From an uncultured Collinsella sp. (lineage in GTDB: Bacteria; Actinomycetota; Coriobacteriia; Coriobacteriales; Coriobacteriaceae): a DNA stretch of 16,520 nucleotides. Every line of letters begins with the position of its first letter. Within the stretch, counting starts at the first letter, position 1. Below, piece by piece: positions 7,649 to 14,343 of the stretch. The notes beneath the pieces are model-generated. The model worked only from the letters and a program-made list of their open reading frames with translations, searched no databases and was not told the DNA's origin. A program made the position numbers and the translations under genes. The stretch is taken from NCBI GenBank assembly GCA_902496115.1, contig CABUZK010000041.1, positions 1-16,520 of the forward strand. The letters run 5' to 3'.

Positions 7649-8764
7649 CTATGCCGCCGGCACGTCATCGGGATGCGGGTTATCGCCATAGGCGCGCTGA
7701 TACGTCAGCACGCGCCAGACCAGCGGCAGGCCGCCGATCTTAAAGTAGTGCTTAAACGTATTGAGCTTGCCCGGCTTCTTAAAATCAAAGCGCGAATCGA
7801 TATAGGCACGGGGCGATTTGACCATCAGACGCAGGTCGGTCTCGCCACGTGGGTCGAAGAGCGACAGGTCAAAGCGATCGGCATCCCAATCAGCCTTAAG
7901 CTCGGGAGACGCCTTCTCCCAAAACCGCTCACGCAACTCATCGACCAGACGCTCGTCATTCCAGCGGTACGTATCGACCTTCATGCGCATTAAAATGCCC
8001 TGGAGCCGAGCCTTGAGCTCGGGGCGTTCATCCAAAAAGCGCTGCATCTCGGCATATTCGTCGCACACGCAAAACACCTTGTTGGGCGAATTAACGGAGC
8101 TCTTCTCGTTATCCTGGCGATAGCACAAAATGGGATCCGCAATAAACGCAGCACGCTCGGCGCTTGCCCAGACCTTAAAGTTAAAACCCGCATCCTGATA
8201 CGAGGCACCCGGCGTGGGAAGGAACCGAATCTGATTGTCGTTGAGAAACTCGCGACGATAGATGGCCGACCAAATGGACGGCTTGCGGTAGAAAATGCCC
8301 GGGCGATCGACGGGACGATACGCCGCACCCGTCATATACTCGTCGATAATCCCAAACAACTCGCGGCGCTCGCTGGGCGTGGACCAGTACAGGTAGAAGT
8401 CGCCCTTAACAACATCGGCGTGCTCGGCGTCAGCCTTGGCAACCAGCTTTTGGAGCGAATCCTCGAACATAAAGTCATCGGACTCCAAAATGCCCACGTA
8501 CTCGCCACACGCCATCTCCAGGCCGCGATTCATCGAGTCGCCGTAGCCGCTGTTGGCCTTATCAATCATCTTGACGCGCGCATCGCGTGCCATGTACTCG
8601 CGAATGATATCCGGCGAGCTATCGGTGGAGCCATCGTTGATGCAGATGATTTCGATGTCCTTGAGCGACTGTGTCACAGCGGAATCGAGGCACTCGCGCA
8701 GGTAGCGCTCAACATTGCAAATGGGAATAAGCAACGAAACTTTAGGGGTATCAGAGTTCTGCAA
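7649..8764 (-). CDS. GT2 glycosyltransferase, type A (second copy), TTG start
   Basis: 371 residues. The N-terminal GT2 domain has VSLLIPICN, INDGSTDSS (42-50) and ILESDD (92-97); PTPGASYQDAGFNFK (184-197) is the usual acceptor-side acidic segment. There is no signal peptide or membrane helix, so it is a cytoplasmic or peripheral enzyme. The start codon is TTG with AGGAGG 5 bases upstream, which settles it. It is a close paralogue of the 9886-10989 product: residues 17-100 are nearly identical, and 8471-8590 differs from 10690-10809 at 18 of 120 bases by eye. The two products drift apart after about residue 240. It is third in the operon, with a 74-base gap before it, the largest gap in the operon and the only place an internal promoter could fit. 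It likely extends the same glycan as its sister; the sugar is unknown. Confidence 0.9.
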   Translation of the reverse strand: MQNSDTPKVSLLIPICNVERYLRECLDSAVTQSLKDIEIICINDGSTDSSPDIIREYMARDARVKMIDKANSGYGDSMNRGLEMACGEYVGILESDDFMFEDSLQKLVAKADAEHADVVKGDFYLYWSTPSERRELFGIIDEYMTGAAYRPVDRPGIFYRKPSIWSAIYRREFLNDNQIRFLPTPGASYQDAGFNFKVWASAERAAFIADPILCYRQDNEKSSVNSPNKVFCVCDEYAEMQRFLDERPELKARLQGILMRMKVDTYRWNDERLVDELRERFWEKASPELKADWDADRFDLSLFDPRGETDLRLMVKSPRAYIDSRFDFKKPGKLNTFKHYFKIGGLPLVWRVLTYQRAYGDNPHPDDVPAA

Positions 8765-8838
8765 GAGAACCTCCTGTTGAATAGCGTGTAACAGGGTTAT
8801 TTTAGCAGCCGAGTTGCGGCGGGCGGCACCGCTTGGAA

Positions 8839-9879
8839 TTAGATAAAGCGTTCCAGGCAGGCCTTGAGACCGCGGGTCGAAAGATAGAACAGCGTGGCGT
8901 CTGCCATCGAAACGCCCGAGGTCGCCGCAACGAGCTTATGGGCAACACGGCAAACGGCGCCCTTAGCAGGCATATCTGCCCACTCCGTTCCCAAAAACGT
9001 CGTGAAATCCATATTGACGCGACCGGCCACGCGACGGAAACCATCGGCATCCAAGCGCGCCAAATCAAACACGATAAGGTCCAAGAACCAGGTAATCAGC
9101 TCTCCGGGGCACAGGTCCAAAAGGCCGTAGGCCGCCCAGTCTTCCATAACTTCCTCGAGCATCCTCATGTGTGCGTCGAGCTTTTTGGCGCGTGCCTCGG
9201 CACTGTTGAACTCGTGCGTCGCCGATTCGCTCTCCATCACGTAGTGGTAGAACCTGACCGGCATGACGACGGTCTTTGAGGCCAGCGCGTAAGCTGCAAA
9301 CTGGAACACAACGTCCTCGCCCAAGGCCAAGCCGGGGGCAAAACGTATGCCCTCGCGATTGAGCAGCTCGCGCGAAAAAGCCGCGCGGCACGCATAGGGC
9401 TGTGCGTTTGCGTGGAACAGCAACTGGGGATCACGGGCGCCAAAAGTGCCCGCCTTGGGGCTCATGAGTTGCTGGACCCGCTTGGGCGCGGCGTCGGACG
9501 GCTCGCAAACGCCGCCAAAAACGGCGACCTCGGCATCTGCAGACTCCATGGCATGCAGCACGCACTCGACCGTCTGGGCGTCGATGTAATCGTCGGCGTC
9601 CACAAAAAAGACGGTCTCGCCCTCGGCGGCATCGATACCGGCATTTCGAGCGCACGAGACACCAGCATTTTCCTGGTCAATCACCAGCACACGGTCGTCG
9701 GCCTGCGCAATTTGACGCAAGACGCCCAGCGAATCGTCAACCGAACCGTCGTTGACACAGACAACCTGAATCGAGCGCTCAGACTGTGCCAGCAGCGAGT
9801 CGAGGCATCTCTGAATGGAGCGCGCAGAGTTGTACACGGGAACGACAATAGTCGCTTTGGGAATCGAGGCCTCTCCCAT
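8839..9879 (-). CDS. GT2 glycosyltransferase, type B (first copy)
   Basis: 346 residues. The GT2 domain has ATIVVPVYN, VNDGSVDDS (42-50), the metal-binding FVDADD (92-97), the N-A-G-V-S-C-A-R-N-A-G segment typical of the family, and LALGEDVVFQFA (GED 187-189). The C-terminal part is predicted helical with no membrane span. ATG start; the Shine-Dalgarno (GAGGGGGTAGG) overlaps the end of the preceding gene, which stops only 6 bases upstream, so translation is probably coupled. It is second in the operon. It is paralogous to the 6566-7633 product in length, motif positions and tail pattern, but much more diverged than the two type A copies are from each other. It is a sugar transferase for a surface glycan; donor and linkage are unknown. 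Confidence 0.9.
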   Translation of the reverse strand: MGEASIPKATIVVPVYNSARSIQRCLDSLLAQSERSIQVVCVNDGSVDDSLGVLRQIAQADDRVLVIDQENAGVSCARNAGIDAAEGETVFFVDADDYIDAQTVECVLHAMESADAEVAVFGGVCEPSDAAPKRVQQLMSPKAGTFGARDPQLLFHANAQPYACRAAFSRELLNREGIRFAPGLALGEDVVFQFAAYALASKTVVMPVRFYHYVMESESATHEFNSAEARAKKLDAHMRMLEEVMEDWAAYGLLDLCPGELITWFLDLIVFDLARLDADGFRRVAGRVNMDFTTFLGTEWADMPAKGAVCRVAHKLVAATSGVSMADATLFYLSTRGLKACLERFI

Positions 9880-9885
9880 ACCGAC

Positions 9886-10989
9886 CTACCCCCTCAGCGA
9901 TTCGATGAGGAAGGCGGCGACCACACCAGGGCCTCCAACCGAGGCATAATACTTAGCGCGCCCCAAGGCACCATCCGTTGCAAAGTGCGGATGCTCGTCA
10001 ACCCAGCCCTCTGGATCTTTGAGGATGGCAGCGAGATTCGCGCGCTTCCACGGCTTAAGATCGTCCAGCGAAAACTCCCCGGCGTCCAAGGCCGCTTGGA
10101 ATTCCTTGGCCATCTGCACCAGGAACTCCTTATAGAACTTGGGTGCCAAGCGCACATAGTTCCACATATACGAATCGTATTTAATGAGCTGATTGAACTT
10201 GAGCATGCGGGCGACGTCATCGCTTGCGTGATCGCGAGCATAATCTTCTCGGATCCAGCGCTCGATTTCGGCATACTCGGTATTGACGCAAAAGACCTTA
10301 GCCGAAGAATTGACCGAGGAGTTCTCGTTGTCCTGACGATACGAAAGCACGGCATCGTGCAGGTAAACGGCCTTGTCGGCGCATGCGATCGCCTTAAAGG
10401 CAAACGACGTGTCCTGAAAGGATGCTCCCGGAGTCGGCAGGAACTTGATGCCGTTGCGCTCAAGAAAATCACGGCGGTACACGGCCGACCAAATCGACGG
10501 CTTTTGCTTAAAGAACTGCGTCGTGTCGCTCGGATGCACCGGCTTGTCACAGTCCCTTGCCTTAAACATCTCGTGCAGCGAGCGGCGCTCCTCGGGCTTA
10601 GACCAGTAGAAGTCAAAATTTGCCTTCGCAAAGTCGATATTGAAGCGCTCGGCAGCTGCCACGAGCTTCTCCAGCGCATCGGGCGCCATAAAGTCATCGG
10701 ACTCCAGAATGCCCACGTACTTGCCGCGCGCCATCTCAAGCCCGCGGTTCATGGAGTCGCCGTAACCGCTATTGGCCTTGTCGATCATCTTCACACGCGC
10801 GTCACGCTCCATGTACTCGCGGATAATCGCCGGCGAGTTGTCGGTAGAGCCGTCGTTGATGCAGATGATTTCGATGTCCTCGAGCGTCTGCGCCACGGCG
10901 GAATCGAGGCACTCGCGCAGATAGCGCTCAACGTTGTAGATGGGAACAAGCAGCGACAGGACAGGGCCGCCAGGGGAATTAGTAGACAA
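9886..10989 (-). CDS. GT2 glycosyltransferase, type A (first copy), TTG start
   Basis: 367 residues, first gene of the five-gene minus-strand operon. The GT2 domain has LSLLVPIYN, INDGSTDNS (44-52), ILESDD (94-99), and PTPGASFQDTSFAFK as the acceptor-side acidic segment. The start is TTG with AAGGAG 5 bases upstream. An ATG overlapping the Shine-Dalgarno spacer (CACATTTG) is out of frame. It shares with the 7649-8764 product a nearly unchanged block (YLRECLDSAV, ARVKMIDKANSGYGDSMNRG, YVGILESDDFM) and YRQDNE.SSVNS..KVFCV, then diverges in the last 120 residues, where acceptor or partner specificity may differ. It is expected in the cytoplasm at the membrane face, adding a sugar to a lipid-linked chain. 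The promoter lies about 60-90 bases upstream. Confidence 0.9.
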   Translation of the reverse strand: MSTNSPGGPVLSLLVPIYNVERYLRECLDSAVAQTLEDIEIICINDGSTDNSPAIIREYMERDARVKMIDKANSGYGDSMNRGLEMARGKYVGILESDDFMAPDALEKLVAAAERFNIDFAKANFDFYWSKPEERRSLHEMFKARDCDKPVHPSDTTQFFKQKPSIWSAVYRRDFLERNGIKFLPTPGASFQDTSFAFKAIACADKAVYLHDAVLSYRQDNENSSVNSSAKVFCVNTEYAEIERWIREDYARDHASDDVARMLKFNQLIKYDSYMWNYVRLAPKFYKEFLVQMAKEFQAALDAGEFSLDDLKPWKRANLAAILKDPEGWVDEHPHFATDGALGRAKYYASVGGPGVVAAFLIESLRG

Positions 10990-11052
10990 ATGTGCTCCTT
11001 AGGAAATACCTGCCATTAATGGTATCAAAGGGTCGTCCCGCCCGCGGGCGTT

Positions 11053-11081
11053 TATATAATCTATGGAGCCCGCAGAGGCAA
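11053..11081 (-). promoter_or_regulatory. Promoter of the glycosyltransferase operon
   Basis: On the minus strand TTGCCT (11076-11081) is followed after exactly 17 bases by TATATA (11053-11058). Transcription would start near 11046, inside the 12-bp palindrome cgcccgcgggcg (11039-11050), giving a leader of about 57 bases before the TTG start. The overlap of the start point with a palindrome would suit repressor binding. On the plus strand the same AT-rich core reads TATAAT (11055-11060) without a good -35 box. Confidence 0.5.
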
Positions 11082-11100
11082 ACCGATACGAAAGGACGTC

Positions 11101-11286
11101 ATGCAGCACAAAGCCGCACGCAACATAGTCATCGAAGCGCTGCGCTTAATCGCGGTCGCCACGCCCATGGCAGGTTCCTGCGTTTTATTCAAACCTTGCC
11201 AACATGGCGCAGCGACCCTTTACAATAGGTGCCGTCCAAACGACGCATTCGATAGCTTCCGTGCGGCGCTCGCCCGCCACGCGTGA
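11101..11286 (+). CDS. Possible small leader ORF upstream of the GlfT-like gene
   Basis: 61 codons from ATG, with AAAGGA 4 bases upstream. The TGA stop overlaps the Shine-Dalgarno region of the next gene (tgaaagga), which starts 15 bases later. The product starts MQHKAARNIVIEALRLIAV and has one weakly hydrophobic stretch, no recognisable domain and several cysteines. The good ribosome-binding site and the spacing to the next gene favour a leader peptide or small protein. The lack of any family and the low-complexity second half favour chance. I do not recognise it. Confidence 0.25.
   Translation: MQHKAARNIVIEALRLIAVATPMAGSCVLFKPCQHGAATLYNRCRPNDAFDSFRAALARHA
11196..11226 (+). promoter_or_regulatory. 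Candidate promoter of the GlfT-like gene
   Basis: TTGCCA (11196-11201) and TACAAT (11221-11226) are 19 bases apart, longer than the optimum. Transcription would start near 11233, about 70 bases before the ATG. The -10 box matches at five of six positions. If this promoter is used, the small ORF to its left would not be on the main transcript. Confidence 0.35.
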
Positions 11287-11301
11287 AAGGATATATTCCC
11301 C

Positions 11302-12321
11302 ATGACTTCCACCCTTCCCGCTCCCATCGACGAGCTTGCCATCGTCGTCGTCACCTATAAGCGCCAGGAGCTTCTGGCCAACCTGTTCGACTCCATGACC
11401 GAGCTCACGGCAACGCCTTGGCGTATCGTGATCGTCGACAACGAGAATTCACGCGAGACCGAGGCCATGTGCGCCGCATTCAACGAGCGCCTCGCCAACC
11501 TGTGGGGCATCGACACTGACCAGCCAGATGCACAAGGCGGCACCGACCGTGTCATCTACGACCCGCAGCTTGAAAACGGTGGCGGCGCAGGTGGCTTCTC
11601 CGCTGGCACCAAGCGCGCCTACGACCTGGGCGCGCAGTGGTTTTGGGTCATGGACGACGACGTACTCGTCATCCCCGAGGGCATTGAGCGCCTGGCAAAG
11701 TGGACCGACCGCTACGACGTCATCCAGGGTTCGCGCCTGGACTTCGACGGTGGCGCCTTCTTTTGGCAGTACCAGCTCATCCTTTCGCTTGGTATCCCCA
11801 ACCCCATCGCTAAGTGGGACCTGGGCCCCGAGGGCTACCGCACCATGAACCAGCTGTGCTTTGAAGGCGGCCTGTTCTCGCGCCGCGTAGTCGACAAAAT
11901 CGGCCTGCCCGATGCGCGCTTTTTCATCTACGGCGACGATGCCTGCTACGGCTATGTTGCCAGCCAGCATTTCCCCGCCGCCGTGGTTGCCGACGTGGTG
12001 CTCAAGCGCGCCCGCGCCGTCTCTAACTGGGACATCGCCGGCAAACGCCAGCTCAACTCCACGAGCGACACCAACCGCTACTACATCATGCGCAACCGAG
12101 GCTTTTTGGCGCGCTACATGCAGATTTACGGCGACTACCACCCCATCTTGTTCCGCTTGGGCAACGCCGCGACCTTCTGCAAGGAGTTCATTCGTCTGGC
12201 AGCCGTCGACAAGTGCTTTAAGACCGGCATTCCGGCGCTGCGCCGCGGCATGAAAGACGCCCGCAAGATCATCAAGGATCCCAACTGGAAGCCCATGCCG
12301 CCCATGAAGGACGCGGAGTAA
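11302..12321 (+). CDS. GT2 glycosyltransferase, galactofuranosyltransferase (GlfT)-like
   Basis: 339 residues. The N-terminus has LAIVVVTYKR, IVIVDNENS and NGGGAGGFSAGTKRA, then the metal-binding WVMDDDV (117-120 DDD) and FFIYGDDACYGY (210-217). The triple-Asp strand plus a late FxxxDDxxYxxR-like segment is the layout seen in GlfT-type and rhamnosyl GT2 enzymes, which add galactofuranose or rhamnose in actinobacterial wall glycans. The ATG has AAAGGA 10 bases upstream. It runs opposite to the five-gene glycosyltransferase operon, sharing a 312-bp control region with it, and converges on the AAA-like gene with a 24-base gap and no clear terminator. It is distinct from the operon's enzymes in motif and length. 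The sugar assignment is an inference; no UDP-galactopyranose mutase gene is in the window. Confidence 0.85.
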   Translation: MTSTLPAPIDELAIVVVTYKRQELLANLFDSMTELTATPWRIVIVDNENSRETEAMCAAFNERLANLWGIDTDQPDAQGGTDRVIYDPQLENGGGAGGFSAGTKRAYDLGAQWFWVMDDDVLVIPEGIERLAKWTDRYDVIQGSRLDFDGGAFFWQYQLILSLGIPNPIAKWDLGPEGYRTMNQLCFEGGLFSRRVVDKIGLPDARFFIYGDDACYGYVASQHFPAAVVADVVLKRARAVSNWDIAGKRQLNSTSDTNRYYIMRNRGFLARYMQIYGDYHPILFRLGNAATFCKEFIRLAAVDKCFKTGIPALRRGMKDARKIIKDPNWKPMPPMKDAE

Positions 12322-12345
12322 CAGAAACCGAAAACACCCCACTGC

Positions 12346-14142
12346 TTAAAGCCGCTGGCACACTACGGACACGCGCTGCCCGTCAAAGCCGAAGCCCCAG
12401 CGCATGCGACCAACGCCGGGTCGCGGCACACGAATTTCGTCGATACCGTCACGTTCGATGTCGAGCAGCGCCTGAACCGCCAGCAGCTCCAGGCCCAGGG
12501 CATCCACGTCGGGGTCATGCATCATGTTCATAGTGACAAGCGGACGTTCGTCGAGCATGCCGAGGGTATCGGCCACATCGAGCATCCTTCCCGTAGGGAA
12601 CACCTGGATATCCAAGCGATCCGCCCCGCGCTTTCGATTGGATGACGGATTGGCATAACCCGGCATACCAAAGCAGAGCCCTTGCAGCAGCAGGTGATAT
12701 GGCAGCGGCGAATCCATCCCGACCGCGCCGACTCCCGCGTCACGTAGAATTCGACGCAGCGCCTGCCTCACCGTGTCTTCGTCACCGCGACATAACCCGT
12801 CACGAAACGCATCGACGTCCCGCACATCCTCGGCGGCGCACTCAAACCATTCAATAATCACGAGACGCAACACCTGGCGAAGCTCGCCATTGGGCAGACG
12901 CAGAGCACGGGAGCGAGCGCAGTTTCCCGGCTCCTCAACCATATCCGTCGTTAGGAAGCCGGAAAGGTATAACGCGGTCCAAACATCATCGACGCAAGCG
13001 TCATTCGACACGACGGCGCCCAGACAAAGCGGGGCTTCAACGCATCCATGCGGTTCAAGTAAATCGAACAGAGTCGAAAGCCTCTCGAGATTCCAATCAC
13101 CAACCGCCCTGCTCAGGCTATCAGCGTATCCATACAAATCGGCCCGCACCGGCGGCGTGCAACCGCGGTTCAAGAAATCGATCACGCGCGCCGGACTCGA
13201 GCAATAAAACCCGCCAAATCGGTATCCCTCGAACCATTCACGCGCGTCATCCAGGTATTCCCCGCGTCCAGCATGGCCTAGCAGAGCCTGAACCTCGTCA
13301 TCCGAAAAGCCAAACCACCGGTCGCACCACCCCGAAAGCGGAGTCGACATGCAGTACGAACACCCGCGCAAAGAAAGCGCCGTCTCGGCAGGACCGGGAC
13401 GCTCCCCCATCAGGCACGCCAGCCGCAACGAATCCCCCGCAGCGGCAATGACATCAAACAGTACGCTATCGAGCAATTCCGCCGAATCGGCGACGGAAGC
13501 GTCCCTCGCGTTCGAACGGTCCAACCACGCCGCGTCGTATCCATCAACGAGCAGCACAACCTGCTCATCGCAGGCCATCTCCAATAGCCCTATGAGCACG
13601 CCAAGCACCGAGTTGACCTCATCTGCACTTGCCACGCCACGCGCAACGCGCTCGATGTGGCGCACCTTGTCTCGGGGCAAATCTGGAGCCTCCAAAAGCG
13701 CCAACAGGCGAGCGCACTCACCAGAAAGAGCGTCACGCACGACGCCGACGACGTTAGCCTCGCACCTCGCAGCGCCAGAAAAGTCCAGCGATATCACAGG
13801 GTAGCAGGCAAACTCATCCCGATAGCGCCCGCCACCCGCATCCCAAATCTGGGAACCAGCAAACAGACCCCAATCGACCTGCCCGACCGTGGGTCGCTCC
13901 AGAAAAGCCTTGAGCATCGACAAGTTCATGCTCTTGCCAAAACCCTCGGGTCGACAGCACACTATAACGGTTGCTTCACAATCAAGTGCATCGGCAATAA
14001 ACATGGTCTTGTCGACCAGCATGCAACGACCAATGGCATCGGCAAAATCATGCACACCGACAGGCAAAACCGCATCGTCAACATGGTTGACAAGCCGTAC
14101 GCCAAAAGTATCGGAACTGTTGCAATACTCCTGTTCAGACAC
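12346..14142 (-). CDS. AAA-ATPase-like / PD-(D/E)XK nuclease family protein, probably catalytically degenerate
   Basis: 598 residues. The layout follows the large AAA-ATPase-like (PF09820) plus PD-(D/E)XK (PF08011) family: LPVGVHDFADAI and CMLVDKTMFIADAL at the N-terminus, a Walker A-like CRPEGFGKSMNLSMLKAF (GFGKS 67-71), YPVISLDFS, VVLLVDGYDAAWLD (199-203), WFEGYRFGGFYCSSPARVIDFL, LYLSGFL, LPNGELR, PYHLLLQGL, and a C-terminal RLDIQVFPTG (Asp511). Two sites look lost. The usual LIDEYD has Gly for Glu at residue 201. The strand that normally carries the nuclease E/Q-x-K reads PLVTMNMM (535-541) with no acid or lysine. Start is GTG with AGGGAG about 8 bases upstream. The gene stands alone. Members of this family are often expanded in gut bacteria and have no settled function. 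An intact but atypical ATPase remains possible. Confidence 0.82.
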   Translation of the reverse strand: MSEQEYCNSSDTFGVRLVNHVDDAVLPVGVHDFADAIGRCMLVDKTMFIADALDCEATVIVCCRPEGFGKSMNLSMLKAFLERPTVGQVDWGLFAGSQIWDAGGGRYRDEFACYPVISLDFSGAARCEANVVGVVRDALSGECARLLALLEAPDLPRDKVRHIERVARGVASADEVNSVLGVLIGLLEMACDEQVVLLVDGYDAAWLDRSNARDASVADSAELLDSVLFDVIAAAGDSLRLACLMGERPGPAETALSLRGCSYCMSTPLSGWCDRWFGFSDDEVQALLGHAGRGEYLDDAREWFEGYRFGGFYCSSPARVIDFLNRGCTPPVRADLYGYADSLSRAVGDWNLERLSTLFDLLEPHGCVEAPLCLGAVVSNDACVDDVWTALYLSGFLTTDMVEEPGNCARSRALRLPNGELRQVLRLVIIEWFECAAEDVRDVDAFRDGLCRGDEDTVRQALRRILRDAGVGAVGMDSPLPYHLLLQGLCFGMPGYANPSSNRKRGADRLDIQVFPTGRMLDVADTLGMLDERPLVTMNMMHDPDVDALGLELLAVQALLDIERDGIDEIRVPRPGVGRMRWGFGFDGQRVSVVCQRL

Positions 14143-14175
14143 TGTAACTTCTCCCTAAAACGTAGCACGAGGCCC

Positions 14176-14181
14176 ATTGTA
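14176..14181 (-). promoter_or_regulatory. Candidate -10 box of the AAA-like gene
   Basis: TACAAT on the minus strand lies about 34 bases before the GTG start, and transcription would begin near 14169. No good -35 box is seen at 16-18 bases; the region upstream reads AGCGTT. The box matches that proposed for the GlfT-like gene. Confidence 0.3.
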
Positions 14182-14276
14182 GCGAGCAGTTCAAGCGCAA
14201 CGCTGGATCAGCGCAAAGGCATCGGGCAACGGTAGGAACAAAGCCCTTGAGGGGGGATAACAAATCGTTGCGCAAC

Positions 14277-14309
14277 AAAATGGGGCCCGATGCATTCGCA
14301 CCGGACCCC
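14277..14309 (-). terminator. Rho-independent terminator of the sortase-anchored protein gene
   Basis: Arms 14302-14309 and 14282-14289 pair over 8 bp in minus-strand RNA, including one U-G wobble (GGGGTCCG with CGGGCCCC), around a 12-base loop. ATTTTGTTG follows. It lies 35 bases after the stop codon of the 14344-15957 gene. On the plus strand the wobble becomes a mismatch, so the element faces left. Confidence 0.6.
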
Positions 14310-14343
14310 GTCCTAGTTCTTAGATTATCAGGCGACCAGGAAC

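Larger units (their letters stand above)
10990..11301. other. 312-bp divergent control region
   Basis: This region separates the minus-strand glycosyltransferase operon from the plus-strand GlfT-like gene. It contains a good minus-strand promoter, a plus-strand TATAAT sharing the same bases, two perfect palindromes (ccattaatgg at 11013-11022 and cgcccgcgggcg at 11039-11050), a short ORF with a ribosome-binding site, and a second plus-strand promoter candidate. No regulator is encoded in the window. Confidence 0.6.

Noticed and set aside
9412..11019. Plus-strand open frame of 535 codons across the type A/type B glycosyltransferase genes
   Set aside because: It lies antisense to two genes with clear GT2 motifs, and its translation is rich in His, Arg, Gly and Val with no domain. 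High GC at third codon positions explains the open frame.
11449..12342. Minus-strand open frame of 297 codons opposite the GlfT-like gene
   Set aside because: The plus-strand reading has conserved glycosyltransferase motifs; this frame has low-complexity Val/Ala/Gly content and no family.
12322..12345. Shared terminator between the convergent GlfT-like and AAA-like genes
   Set aside because: The 24-base gap has no inverted repeat with a T-run on either strand.
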